From Aquabacterium humicola (GTDB lineage: Bacteria > Pseudomonadota > Gammaproteobacteria > Burkholderiales > Burkholderiaceae_C), in NCBI RefSeq assembly GCF_030167915.1, contig NZ_JARGNB010000001.1, positions 1,054,001 to 1,118,000 of the forward strand: DNA of 64,000 bases, given 5' to 3'. Shown in pieces: positions 53,801-62,542 of this stretch. Position numbers and translations under genes: made by a program. The notes under the pieces were generated by a model, which saw only the letters and a list, made by a program, of their open reading frames with translations, searched no databases and had not been told where the DNA came from. Position 1 is the first letter of the stretch; each line of letters starts with the position of its first letter.

Positions 53801-54280
53801 ATGCGGGCCATGCGTCAATCGATTCCGCCACGTCTTTGCCGGCAAGGCTTCACGCTGATCGAGCTGCTGATAACGATCGCCATCATCGGCATCCTGGCCT
53901 CCATCGCGTACCCGAACTTCATGGGTTCTGTGCGCAAGGGCCGACGCGCCGACGCCGTCGAGGGCATGACCAGGCTTCAACAGGCGCAGGAACGCTGGCG
54001 CGGCCGGAACGCGGCCTACACGACCAGCTTCGCCGACCTGGGCCTGCCCAGCGGCAACGTGTCGCCGAACGGGTACTACACCTATACGCTGGCCGTCGGG
54101 GCCGGCGCCGATGCGGGCTCGCAGTACACCATCACCGCCCAGGCGCAGGGCTCGCAGGTCAGCGACACGGCCTGCAAGTACCTGCGCGTGGCGATGGTGG
54201 GCGGAAACATGACCTACAGCTCTTCCGCCGACGGCAGCGCCTGGAATTCCGCGGGGGTCAACGCATGCTGGGCCAAGTGA
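53801..54280 (+). CDS. pilE: Type IV pilin PilE
   Basis: This 159-residue pilin has the classic site RQG|FTLIELLITIAIIGILASIAYPNF with Glu at +5, then the alpha-helix ADAVEGMTRLQQAQERWRG typical of PilE minor pilins. The C-terminus has a DTACKYL...NACWAK cysteine pair that should form the D-loop. The start is at ATG 53801 or 53810. The stop overlaps the next gene. Confidence 0.9.
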   Translation: MRAMRQSIPPRLCRQGFTLIELLITIAIIGILASIAYPNFMGSVRKGRRADAVEGMTRLQQAQERWRGRNAAYTTSFADLGLPSGNVSPNGYYTYTLAVGAGADAGSQYTITAQAQGSQVSDTACKYLRVAMVGGNMTYSSSADGSAWNSAGVNACWAK

Positions 54281-54837
54281 CCGTGCAAGCGCCTCGCCGG
54301 GCACGGCGCGGCTTCACGATGATCGAGCTCTTCGTCGGCGTCGCCATCGTGGCCATCATCCTCGCGCTCGGCGTGCCGTCGCTGCGCAACTGGATGGTCG
54401 CGCAACGCGTCTCCTCGGTGGCCACCGAACTGGTCACCGACATGCGCTACGCGCGTGCGGAGGCGATCAGCGCGAACGTGCAGGCCTTCATCGCTTTCTA
54501 CAACATCGGCAACGGCTGCTACATCGTCTTCCGCGGTCCCCCCAATCGCGGCGAGGCCTGCGACTGTGCGGCCACGCCGAAGTGCCAGGCTCAATGGACC
54601 GAGCTGAAGACGGTCATCCTGCCGGACCCGGGTGATGTCCGCCTCACGACCCCGATGTCGCAACTGGCGTACGAGACCGGCAGTTCGCTCAGTCTGGACA
54701 CGAATCTCTCCGCCACCGTGACGATCAACGGCGGCAGCCCGTCCCGCCAGTTGTCGGTCATTCCCACGTACGGCGTCAGCCAGCCGAAGATCTGTGCGCC
54801 CACCGGTTCCAAGATCCCCGGGTTCAAGCCATGCTAG
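54265..54837 (+). CDS. fimU: Minor pilin, FimU/GspH type
   Basis: This 190-residue pseudopilin has the prepilin site RRG|FTMIELFVGVAIVAIILALGVPSL with Glu at +5. The body has ELVTDMRYARAEAISANVQ, the FimU/GspH mark, and cysteine clusters (CDCAATPKC, C-terminal KPC). ATG 54265 gives a leader of 16 residues; GTG 54277, which makes a four-base GTGA overlap with pilE, is the alternative start. Confidence 0.87.
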   Translation: MLGQVTVQAPRRARRGFTMIELFVGVAIVAIILALGVPSLRNWMVAQRVSSVATELVTDMRYARAEAISANVQAFIAFYNIGNGCYIVFRGPPNRGEACDCAATPKCQAQWTELKTVILPDPGDVRLTTPMSQLAYETGSSLSLDTNLSATVTINGGSPSRQLSVIPTYGVSQPKICAPTGSKIPGFKPC

Positions 54838-55550
54838 TCACACCGCGTTTCGTCATTCGCGCGCGCCGAACAGGCCCGGTGCAGGGTTTGTCCATCGTCG
54901 AATTGCTGGTCGGTATCGCCGTCGGCATGTTCGTGCTGGCGGGCGCGACGATGGTGGTTTCCAACCAAATCTCTGACAACAAGCGGCTGCTGCTCGAGAC
55001 ACAGGTACAGCAGGACATGCGCGCCGCGATGGACATCATCGTGCGCGACATCCGGCGCAGCGGCTACACAAAGTTTGCCGACAGCCTCGTGCAGCCTGTC
55101 AACGCGCCAGCGAAGGCGGCGGTGGCCTATCGCCCGGCCGGCTACAACAACTTCTCTGCGACGCTGGGCAGTTCCATCACCTACAGCTATTCGAGCGAAC
55201 CGGACAACGCCGCGAAGAACACTATCGAGGCCGACGACATGCACGGCTTTCGCCTGACAAGCGGAAAGATCGAGGCCCTGCTCGGTGCCGGCGGCTACCA
55301 GGCGCTGACCGATCCCAACGTCGTCACGATCACGTCGTTCGACATCACCCAGCAGGTCAGCGCCCCGATGCCGCTGCCGACCTGCGAAACAACGCCTTGC
55401 GCGACGGCCGCCTGCCCGCTGCCGAACGGCCAGTACGTCGCGACGCGCCACCTCGTGCTGACGATGAACGGACAGGCCGTGCATGACGCCAGCGTCCGGC
55501 GCCAGATCCGGGCCACCGTGCGCGTCCGCAACGACGAGGTGTGCCTGTGA
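54831..55550 (+). CDS. pilW: Type IV pilus minor pilin PilW
   Basis: This 239-residue protein has the leader VQG|LSIVELLVGIAVGMFVLAG with Glu at +5, then the long PilW helix LLLETQVQQDMRAAMDIIVRDIRRSGY. In minor pilin complexes PilW works with PilV and PilX in priming pilus assembly. The start overlaps the end of fimU by seven bases, and the stop overlaps pilX. Confidence 0.9.
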   Translation: MLVTPRFVIRARRTGPVQGLSIVELLVGIAVGMFVLAGATMVVSNQISDNKRLLLETQVQQDMRAAMDIIVRDIRRSGYTKFADSLVQPVNAPAKAAVAYRPAGYNNFSATLGSSITYSYSSEPDNAAKNTIEADDMHGFRLTSGKIEALLGAGGYQALTDPNVVTITSFDITQQVSAPMPLPTCETTPCATAACPLPNGQYVATRHLVLTMNGQAVHDASVRRQIRATVRVRNDEVCL

Positions 55551-56911
55551 AGCCGTCACTCTCCCGAGCCTTCCTTCGCCAACGGGGCGCCGCCACGCTC
55601 GCCGTGGTGATGGTGCTGTTCTTCATCCTCGCCATGGTCGCGGCATACACGAACCGCAACATGATCTTCGAGCAGCGCACGTCGTCCAACAGCTTCCGCG
55701 CCGCGCAATCGATGAGCGCCGCCGAGGCCGGTCTCGACTGGACCTTGTCGATGCTCAATGGGGGCATCGTCGGCCCCAGCTGCACGTCGATCGGTGCCAC
55801 CGACGACTTCCGCAACCGCTACCTGACGCTGAAGGCCGACGGAACGTTCGAGGCGAAAGTCTGGGGGGGATTGCAGGCCCAGCCAGCCTGCATCGCCACC
55901 GACACCGGATGGAACTGCACCTGCCCGGTCGGACCGCCCGGCAACCTGACGCTGGGCGCCGAGGTCACGCGCCCGGTCTTCACGACCCGATTCGATCCCA
56001 TGAACAACCTGCCGGGCGTCATCGTGCTCAACACCCGCGGTTGTGATGCCGCGCGCAGCGGTGCGATCAACGGTGGCAACGTCAACAGCGCGGGCAGTTG
56101 CCACATCGAGCCGATCAACCTCAACCTGGGTGGCTCCGGCGCGGTCAAGGTCGACTCGATGGCGACCTTGCGGGTGGCCGTCGCACTGGTGCCGGCGATG
56201 CCAGTGTTTCCTTCGGCCGCGATGACGGTTCGTGGCACCGTCGATCAGAGTGCCGGCGAACTCCGGGTGATCAATCCCGACAGCTCGACCGGCGTCGCGC
56301 TCCGCGTCGGCGGCGCGATCGTCGATCCGCTCGCCGTCAAGGCAGCCGGCCCGGCCGGCGGCACCGGCGAGGTCACCAAGGCCGGCGACACTACGCTGAC
56401 CGACGTGCCGGCCAGCGACTTCTTCCGCCGCAGCTTCAACCTGCCGGCGACGCGTTACGGCGAGCAGCCGGCAGCGGTCTTCGTCAGTTGCCCGCTCGGA
56501 TGCGATGCCAGCGCGGTCTTGTACAACGGCGTCACGTTGCCGCTCACAACGCTGGCTGCGCAGAATCCGACGCGCATCATCTACGTCAACGGCAACCTGA
56601 CCTTCGCCGGCCTGCCGGGCCCGGTAACCATCGGAACCGCCGCGCTGCCGACCATGCTGGTGGTGAACGGGAACCTCACCTTCAACCAGCAGGTGGCATT
56701 CAACGGGCTGATCTACGTCGAAGGCGACGTGACCTGGAACGCGGCGGCAGCCGACGGCATCGTGCGAGGGGCGCTGCTGGTTCGGGGCAACTACGCAGGC
56801 TCCGGCACGGCGGCGGTTTCCTACGACCGGGCCATGGTCCAGCAGATTCGAGACGGCTACGGTTCGTTCGTCCGCGTCCCGGGCAGCTGGAGCACACGAG
56901 CGGGCACATGA
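55547..56911 (+). CDS. pilX: Type IV pilus assembly protein PilX, extended
   Basis: The N-terminus matches PilX: RQRGAATLAVVMVLFFILAMVAAYTNRN, then FEQRTSSNSFRAAQSMSAAEAGLDW. PilX in Pseudomonas is about 200 residues; this one is 454. The extra C-terminal region contains strand-rich repeats such as IIYVNGNLTFAGLPG, MLVVNGNLTFNQQVAFNG and LIYVEGDVTWNAAAADG, which look like turns of a beta-helix. The start is GTG 55547, overlapping the pilW stop; GTG 55541 is possible. Confidence 0.87.
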   Translation: MKPSLSRAFLRQRGAATLAVVMVLFFILAMVAAYTNRNMIFEQRTSSNSFRAAQSMSAAEAGLDWTLSMLNGGIVGPSCTSIGATDDFRNRYLTLKADGTFEAKVWGGLQAQPACIATDTGWNCTCPVGPPGNLTLGAEVTRPVFTTRFDPMNNLPGVIVLNTRGCDAARSGAINGGNVNSAGSCHIEPINLNLGGSGAVKVDSMATLRVAVALVPAMPVFPSAAMTVRGTVDQSAGELRVINPDSSTGVALRVGGAIVDPLAVKAAGPAGGTGEVTKAGDTTLTDVPASDFFRRSFNLPATRYGEQPAAVFVSCPLGCDASAVLYNGVTLPLTTLAAQNPTRIIYVNGNLTFAGLPGPVTIGTAALPTMLVVNGNLTFNQQVAFNGLIYVEGDVTWNAAAADGIVRGALLVRGNYAGSGTAAVSYDRAMVQQIRDGYGSFVRVPGSWSTRAGT

Positions 56912-58371
56912 AGATGACACGCCTTCCCTTCTCTCGTCGGCGCGGCGTCTCGCTCGTCGAAGCGCTGGTTGCGATGGCCGTCATGGCCTTCGGGATGCTG
57001 GCCGTGGTCGGCGTGCAAAGCACGCTGCGGTTCAATTCCGACATGGCCAAGCAGCGGGCCGAAGCCACGCGCCTGGCCGAGCAGGTCATCGAAGCGGCGC
57101 GGGGGTTCAACCTCGTGGGCACGGCCGGCGCCACCGACGCGGAGTTCGACGCCATCGCCGACCTCGCACCGGCCACCGTGAGCGGGCCCGAATACAACAC
57201 GACCTATACCGTCGTGCGGAACGTGACGCCCGACCCCGCGGCGGGCGTGCGGCGGGCCGCGGTGATCATCGCCGCGACGGTGACCTGGACCGACCGCCAA
57301 GGCCTGGCCCAGGCGGTCACGCTGCGCGACACCATTTCCCGCGTCGATCCGGTGCTCTCGGGCATGGTCATCGCGCCGAAGACCCTGACGCCGATCGGCC
57401 GCCGCGACAACCGCCACCCGACCATTCCGCCGCGCGCGCACGACCTCGGCGACGGCACGAGCGTCTTCAAGCCGATCGAAACGGGCACGACGGCCTGGAT
57501 GTTCAACAACACCACCGGCGTGATCACGCACATCTGCGTCGTTAGCGCGGCCAGCACGTCGAGCTCCTTCGTCGTCGCGCCGGCGACCTGCACCGCGCTG
57601 AGCTATGGCGGGCAGCTGCTGGCCGGCGAAATCCGCTTCAACCTGCGCGACATCGCCCAGGACCTGGGGAACGGCACCAGTGCGATGAAGCCGGTGCCGA
57701 CCGACACGGTGGCGTGGGTGATCGATCACGCGACGTCGAAGATCGTCAAGAACTGCACCTCGATCGGCACCGGTACGCCGACTTCGTCCTTGACCGATAC
57801 CCTGGTGGCCGGCTGTCCCCTGGCGAACGCGGCGATCGCGCCCTTCGCCGTCACCGACGCCGCTTATGTGCTCACCGCAGCCGACTCGGAGAACCCGCGC
57901 TGGCCCGTGCTGCCGGTCGAGGTGCGAATGGGCGCGGGCGGCGTGTTGTCGACCGGGCAGCCCTGGACCTGCTTCAGCTCGGCCGCGAGCTTGCTCAAGA
58001 CTGCCGTGGCGACAGCACCCGTCCAGATGTCGGCGGAGTATTTCTGCGTCATCAGCGGCACGGGCGTCACTTCGTGGTCCGGCCGCTCCGAGCTTCGTCC
58101 CGTGGGGTACGGGGGTCTATCGTCGCCCAAGTGGGCCATCGGCAACGCCGCCTACGAATACAAGGTGTGCCGATACACCCAGTCGACCCTGCCGGTCACG
58201 ACGAACGCTGACCATCCGCTGGACTACACGAGTGTGGTGGGCAACCTGATCAACCAGAACTTCCTCGTGATCAGCGCGCTGAAAGCCTGCCCGAGCGACA
58301 GTGCGGCCAATCCGGTCACGGGTGACATGGTCAACAGCAATACGCTCCAGCACCAGCCCACGCCCCCTTGA
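56908..58371 (+). CDS. pilV: Type IV pilus minor pilin PilV, large variant
   Basis: The first 60 residues match PilV: RRRGVSLVEALVAMAVMAFGMLAVVGVQ (cleavage after RRRG) and AKQRAEATRLAEQVIEAARGF. Common PilV is about 170-190 residues; this protein has 487. The extra 300 residues have many Thr/Ser/Ala and paired cysteines (HICVVS, CTAL, KNCTS, GCPLA, WTCFSS, YFCVIS, YKVCRY, KACPS), suggesting a disulfide-stabilised extracellular domain. ATG 56908 overlaps the pilX stop. It is the last pilin gene; pilY1 does not follow. Confidence 0.85.
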   Translation: MKMTRLPFSRRRGVSLVEALVAMAVMAFGMLAVVGVQSTLRFNSDMAKQRAEATRLAEQVIEAARGFNLVGTAGATDAEFDAIADLAPATVSGPEYNTTYTVVRNVTPDPAAGVRRAAVIIAATVTWTDRQGLAQAVTLRDTISRVDPVLSGMVIAPKTLTPIGRRDNRHPTIPPRAHDLGDGTSVFKPIETGTTAWMFNNTTGVITHICVVSAASTSSSFVVAPATCTALSYGGQLLAGEIRFNLRDIAQDLGNGTSAMKPVPTDTVAWVIDHATSKIVKNCTSIGTGTPTSSLTDTLVAGCPLANAAIAPFAVTDAAYVLTAADSENPRWPVLPVEVRMGAGGVLSTGQPWTCFSSAASLLKTAVATAPVQMSAEYFCVISGTGVTSWSGRSELRPVGYGGLSSPKWAIGNAAYEYKVCRYTQSTLPVTTNADHPLDYTSVVGNLINQNFLVISALKACPSDSAANPVTGDMVNSNTLQHQPTPP

Positions 58372-58390
58372 GCGCGTGGATGAGCAGGGG

Positions 58391-58609
58391 TCAGTGCAGG
58401 CCGCTGACCCGCACCGCCGGCGTGCTGAACTCGCGGCCGACCACCGCCCGCGCGTAGAGGTAGTTGCAGCGGGCCCGTTCGCTCAACGCGTCAAGGTCTA
58501 CTTGACCCGCCGCATCACACGGGAAGGACATGCCGCGGCCTTCGATGAACAGCGAGTCGAAGCGCAGTTCGTAGCTGCTGGCGTCGTGGCTGCGGGCGCT
58601 GTGCGACAT
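58391..58609 (-). CDS. Small conserved protein (72 aa)
   Basis: This compact protein resembles an uncharacterised family common in Burkholderiales. It starts MSHSARSHDASSYELRF and carries DSLFIEGRGMSFPCDAAG and VDLDALSERARCNYLYARAVVG, with tightly spaced conserved-looking residues. A GAGG ribosome site precedes the ATG at 58609; a longer in-frame start at 58660 lacks one. Function is unknown. It faces pilV tail-to-tail. Confidence 0.7.
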   Translation of the reverse strand: MSHSARSHDASSYELRFDSLFIEGRGMSFPCDAAGQVDLDALSERARCNYLYARAVVGREFSTPAVRVSGLH

Positions 58610-58836
58610 GGTGTCCTCGGTGCAGTGCTTTGCGTTTCGGATGAACCAAAGCATAGACAAGGCGTCGCGGCGGCGCGCTCGGTCAGTGACTGAGCGTGAG
58701 GTCGGCGCGACGGTGCGCTGCGTGTAGGAATCCGCCCGACAAGGCAGCCGGCGGATGGAGACGGCGCCGGCAGCAGTTCACGATCGAGCGGGAGACATTC
58801 GGCGGGAGCCGACCGAAGCCACGAGGACACGGAGTG

Positions 58837-58862
58837 CGTACGGCACAAGACGTACGGCACAA
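58837..58862. repeat. Short direct repeat
   Basis: CGTACGGCACAA occurs twice (58837-58848 and 58851-58862), two bases apart, immediately beyond the tRNA-Asp terminator. The 293-base stretch 58610-58902 shows no gene; besides this repeat and the terminator nothing was seen in it. Confidence 0.6.
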
Positions 58863-58887
58863 AAACAAACGCCACCTGACGGTGGCG
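58861..58887 (-). terminator. Rho-independent terminator of tRNA-Asp
   Basis: On the minus strand CGCCACC-GTCA-GGTGGCG is a 7-base stem with a 4-base loop, followed by TTTGTTTTTG. It starts 15 bases after the tRNA 3' end, a textbook intrinsic terminator. Confidence 0.85.
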
Positions 58888-58902
58888 CGGCTGCTTGAAG
58901 TT

Positions 58903-58979
58903 TGGCGGAGTGGACGGGACTCGAACCCGCGACCCCCGGCGTGACAGGCCGGTATTCTAACCGACTGAACTACCACTCC
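58903..58979 (-). tRNA. tRNA-Asp (anticodon GTC)
   Basis: The 77-base gene reads GGAGTGGTAGTTCAG at the 5' end. The D-loop is AGTCGGTTAGA, the anticodon loop is CTGTCAC (anticodon GTC), the T-loop is GGTTCGAGTCC, and it ends CCACTCC-G-CCA. All stems pair, the discriminator is G as expected for Asp, and the CCA end is encoded. It is nearly identical to E. coli tRNA-Asp in the anticodon and T arms. Confidence 0.97.
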
Positions 58980-59096
58980 GCTGTCGGCTCAAGCAAGTCT
59001 TGCACTATAGCATGGAGCAAAAGGCGTTGGCAACATTGCGAGGCAAATCTTCGTGCAGCGCCTGCATCGCGCGTCGCGCTGGCGAGAATCGTCCGC

Positions 59097-59984
59097 ATGC
59101 AAGCCGCGCTGCTGATGATCGTTGCCGCCTTTCTCTTCGCGACGATGGGCGTGGCCGTGAAGCTCGCGTCGGCGCTGTACGGCACCGGCGAGATCGTCTT
59201 CTACCGTGGCCTGATCGGCACGCTGATGATCGCGGCGATCTCGCGCTGGCGCGGGGTGCCCCTGCGCACGCCGGTGCCGGCGATGCACTTCTGGCGCAGC
59301 ACCAGCGGCGTCGCGGCGCTGATGCTGTGGTTCTACGCGATCGGCAACCTGCCGCTGGCGACCGCGGTCACGCTGAACTACATGTCGTCGGTGTGGATGG
59401 CGCTGTTCCTGCTCGGTGGCGCGGTGCTGCTGGGCGCCTCGCGGGTCGACTGGCGACTGCTGCTCGCGGTGATGGTGGGCTTTGCGGGCGTCGCGTTGAT
59501 CCTGCGGCCGACGATGGCGCAGAACCAGCTGTGGCACGGCATGGCGGGCGTGCTGTCGGGCATGCTCGCCGCGATGGCCTACCTGCAGGTCACCGCACTC
59601 GGCCGCGCCGGCGAGCCCGAACTGCGCGTGGTGCTGTATTTCTCGCTCGGCAGCGCGATCGCCGGCGCCGTCACCGCGGTCTTCGAGGGTTTCCACGCGC
59701 ACAGCTGGCGCGGGGCAATGCTGCTGCTGGCCACGGGGCTGCTGGCGACGGTCGCGCAGCTCATGATGACGCGGGCCTATTCGATCGGTCGGCCGCTGGT
59801 CAACGCCAGCCTGCAATACCTGGGCATCGTGTTCTCGTTCTTCCTCGGCGTCTGGATCTTCGGCGACCCGGTGACCTGGATGGCACTGGCCGGCATGGCG
59901 CTGATCGTCGCCGCCGGCATCGGGGCGAGCCGCTTGCGCAGCCAGGCCGCGCCGCAGTCCAATAGGCCGACGAGCGAGTCCTGA
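59097..59984 (+). CDS. EamA/DMT family transporter
   Basis: This 295-residue membrane protein has ten predicted helices in two repeated halves, as in EamA drug/metabolite transporters. The first helix is LLMIVAAFLFATMGVAVK and the second half repeats the pattern (LATGLLATVAQLMMTRAYSIG; VFSFFLGVWIFGDPVTWMALAGMALIVAAG). The substrate cannot be predicted. Start ATG 59097 opens directly on the first helix. It is divergent from tRNA-Asp. Confidence 0.87.
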   Translation: MQAALLMIVAAFLFATMGVAVKLASALYGTGEIVFYRGLIGTLMIAAISRWRGVPLRTPVPAMHFWRSTSGVAALMLWFYAIGNLPLATAVTLNYMSSVWMALFLLGGAVLLGASRVDWRLLLAVMVGFAGVALILRPTMAQNQLWHGMAGVLSGMLAAMAYLQVTALGRAGEPELRVVLYFSLGSAIAGAVTAVFEGFHAHSWRGAMLLLATGLLATVAQLMMTRAYSIGRPLVNASLQYLGIVFSFFLGVWIFGDPVTWMALAGMALIVAAGIGASRLRSQAAPQSNRPTSES

Positions 59985-60124
59985 GGCGCTGCGCGGCCAG
60001 CCCGCTTGCATCCGCTTGCGGCATGTCATGCGCGGTCGCACCTGCGGCGGCACACTGGCCACGGGGCGGATCTGGCGGCGTGCAGCACACGGGCCTCGCC
60101 CCGGTTCCCACCAGGAGGTTGACC

Positions 60125-60559
60125 ATGTACAAGCGCATCCTCGTTCCGACCGATGGTTCCGAGATCACCGCCAAGGCGGTGCAAACCGCGCTGACGCTGG
60201 CCAAGGCCGTCGGTGCGACGCTGGCCACCGTCAGCGTCAAGGAGCCCTTCCCGTACAGCGCGATTTCCGAGATGCAGCCGGTGCCGCCGCAGGAGTTCTA
60301 CGACGCGCAGGAACGTATCGCGGCCTCCCGCGTGAAATCGGTGGTCGACGCCGCCCAGGCGGCCGGCCTGCCCTGCGAGGCCTACACCGTCGAGGCGCTG
60401 CACCCATGGGAAGCGATCCTCGACCAGGCCAAGCAGCTCGGTTGCGACCTGATCGTGATGGCCTCGCACGGCCGCCGCGGCGTCGCCGCGATGCTGCTGG
60501 GCAGCGAGACCAACCGCGTGCTGACGCACAGCCACCTGCCGGTGCTGGTCGTCAAGTAG
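60125..60559 (+). CDS. Universal stress protein, UspA family
   Basis: This 144-residue single-domain Usp protein starts with KRILVPTDGSEITAKAV. It carries the ATP-binding motif G-x2-G-x9-G-S/T in ASHGRRGVAAMLLGSETNRV and ends with HLPVLVVK, so it belongs to the ATP-binding UspFG/MJ0577-like group. A very strong ribosome site (AGGAGG) precedes the ATG at 60125. Its 3' end overlaps the convergent HD-GYP-like gene by eight bases. Confidence 0.92.
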   Translation: MYKRILVPTDGSEITAKAVQTALTLAKAVGATLATVSVKEPFPYSAISEMQPVPPQEFYDAQERIAASRVKSVVDAAQAAGLPCEAYTVEALHPWEAILDQAKQLGCDLIVMASHGRRGVAAMLLGSETNRVLTHSHLPVLVVK

Positions 60560-61706
60560 CCACGGCGGCTTCCGGATAGAAGGCCTGCGGCGCCAGCCGC
60601 GGGCGCGCCACTGGCTCGGGCACGCTGCTGGTGATCGCGAACTCGCTGCGCGAAGTGTCGCGCAGCGCCGGCGCGATCACCGCCCGGCCCTGCGATGTCG
60701 TCAAGGTCGACACCCACGGCGCATTCGCGCTGCGGCCGCGCCGCACGACGATCGCCAGCTCGCCCGATACCAGCCGCACCAGGCAGCCGGGCGGGTAGAT
60801 GCCGAATTCCTTGATCAGCAGCGCCGCGAGCGGATCGCCCGGGTTGTCCATGAACAGCTGCCGCGCGGCGATCTGCGCCGGCAGCGCCGGCCGTGTCGCG
60901 CGGGCGCTGTGCTTGGCGGTGAACTGGTCGGTCAGCCGCAGCAGCTGCGCCATCGTGCCGGGTTCGGCGCGGCTGCGCGGATAACCACCACCGCCGCGGC
61001 GCTCGTGGTGATCCTCGACGGCGGCCAGCCAGGGCTCGTCGTCGAGCCCGGCGTTGCGCAGCAGGCGTGCGGACTGCGTCGGGTGTTCGACGATCAGCTC
61101 GCGCTGGCGCCTGGTCGGCGGGGTCGGCTGGCGCGCCAGCACGCCCTGCAGCTCGATCATCGCGAGGTTCATCGTCAGCGCCGCGCCGATGATGCGCTGC
61201 TGGTCGGCGCGGTCCCAGCCCAGGCGCTGCGCCATCAGGTTGCAGACGCAGGCGACATGCAGCGCATGCGTGATGCCGTAGGTCTCGAAGCGGCCGTGGT
61301 CCTGGCGCAGGATCAGGAACAGCAGCAGGTCGGTGTTCATCGCCGACAGCGCCTGCACATGCAGCGCGGCGTCGCGCACGCGCTGCAGGAAGAGCTTCTC
61401 GAGCGGGTTGGCGAGCACCTGCGCCAGGTTGCTGCACAGCCTGTCCCAGCGCTCGAACGGCGTGCCGGCAGCCAGTTCCGGTGCCGGCGCTGGGGCCGGC
61501 GCCGCGGGCTGGGCGACGGCATCGGCGGCCGCTTCGGCGGCTTCGACGAAGACGCCGCGCGCGAACAGCGCCTCCAGCATCACCTCGCTGTCGACGAGGT
61601 GCCCCTTGCCGAGCAGCAGGTTGCCGCGCTCGTCGCGCACGCCCCACGGCAGCGGCTGGCCGGGGGCGAGGCGATCGCGCAGGTCGGCCAAGGGCAGCAG
61701 TTTCAT
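60552..61706 (-). CDS. HD-GYP-like protein with a degenerate metal site
   Basis: This 384-residue cytoplasmic protein has an N-terminal PilZ-like or DUF3391-like part (to about 110, with an Ala/Pro linker) and an HD-GYP-like domain (about 140-300). THALHVACVCNLMAQRLGW and EDHHERRGGGGYPRS correspond to the usual THS.RV and HHE..DG.GYP elements. The LHDIGK that gives the HD pair reads ALTMNLAM here, so metal binding and c-di-GMP hydrolysis are probably lost. It may be a c-di-GMP sensor or a binding partner. Confidence 0.82.
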   Translation of the reverse strand: MKLLPLADLRDRLAPGQPLPWGVRDERGNLLLGKGHLVDSEVMLEALFARGVFVEAAEAAADAVAQPAAPAPAPAPELAAGTPFERWDRLCSNLAQVLANPLEKLFLQRVRDAALHVQALSAMNTDLLLFLILRQDHGRFETYGITHALHVACVCNLMAQRLGWDRADQQRIIGAALTMNLAMIELQGVLARQPTPPTRRQRELIVEHPTQSARLLRNAGLDDEPWLAAVEDHHERRGGGGYPRSRAEPGTMAQLLRLTDQFTAKHSARATRPALPAQIAARQLFMDNPGDPLAALLIKEFGIYPPGCLVRLVSGELAIVVRRGRSANAPWVSTLTTSQGRAVIAPALRDTSRSEFAITSSVPEPVARPRLAPQAFYPEAAVAT

Positions 61707-61751
61707 GCCGTCGTTCTTCGGCCCCGGCGACGGCCGCCTTGAGGGTTCGCG

Positions 61752-62528
61752 TCAGTGACTGTGCAACAAACTGCGAGCGAGCCAGACCAGGGCCAAGCCG
61801 GCGCCGATGAGCCCGAGCTGCGTCGCGGTGTCGCGCAGCGGCAGCCGGCGCTGCAGCTGCGGCAGCAGGTCGGCCACGGCGACGTAGATGAAGCTGGAGC
61901 TCGCGATCACCAGCAGATACGGAAACAGCGCTTCCCAGGCGCCGACGACGAAGTAGCCGAGCACGCCGCCGACCACCGCGGCCAGGCCCGACAGCGCGTT
62001 GTACAGCAGCGCCTTGGCCCGGCTGAAGCCGGCGTTGAGAAGCACGATGTAGTCGCCGACTTCCTGCGGGATCTCGTGCGCGATGATGGCCGCGGAGGTC
62101 ACCACGCCGAGCTTCGGATCGGCGAGGAAGGCCGCGGCGATGATGATGCCGTCGCAGAAGTTGTGGATGCTGTCGCCCAGCAGCACGCTCCAGCCGCCAC
62201 GTCCGGCCTGCTCGGCATCGAAATGGTGGTGGTGGTGGTGCCCGTCACCCTCGTGATGGTGTCCATGGCGGTAGAGCTCGGCCTTCTCCAGCAGGAAGAA
62301 GAACAGCAGCCCGGCCAGCAGCGTGAGGAACAGCCGCTGCGGCTCGACATGGCTCTCGAAAGCCTCCGGCATCACGTGCAGCAGCGCGGTGCCCAGCAGC
62401 ACGCCCACCGACAGGCTCACCAGCTGGCGCACCAGCACGCCGAGCAGCGCCTGCGTGACCGACGCGGCGATCAGCACCGACAGCAGCCCGCCGGCGGTGG
62501 TCGCCAGCACGATGTAGAGCAGGGTCAT
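61752..62528 (-). CDS. ZIP family metal transporter
   Basis: This 258-residue membrane protein has eight helices in the ZIP fold. Helix 4 has HNFCDGIIIAAAF and helix 5 has IIAHEIPQEVGDY, the two ZIP metal-binding motifs. The loop between helices 3 and 4 is very histidine-rich (HGHHHEGDGHHHHHH), typical of a zinc sensor or capture loop. It should move Zn2+ or another divalent metal into the cytoplasm. The downstream gene on the same strand is an HD-GYP-like gene. Confidence 0.92.
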   Translation of the reverse strand: MTLLYIVLATTAGGLLSVLIAASVTQALLGVLVRQLVSLSVGVLLGTALLHVMPEAFESHVEPQRLFLTLLAGLLFFFLLEKAELYRHGHHHEGDGHHHHHHFDAEQAGRGGWSVLLGDSIHNFCDGIIIAAAFLADPKLGVVTSAAIIAHEIPQEVGDYIVLLNAGFSRAKALLYNALSGLAAVVGGVLGYFVVGAWEALFPYLLVIASSSFIYVAVADLLPQLQRRLPLRDTATQLGLIGAGLALVWLARSLLHSH

Positions 62529-62542
62529 CGATCAGCGGCGCG

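Noticed and set aside
58903-58979. tRNA-Asp as an integration site for a mobile element
   Set aside because: No integrase and no repeated tRNA 3' end were seen on either side; the flanks hold ordinary chromosomal genes.
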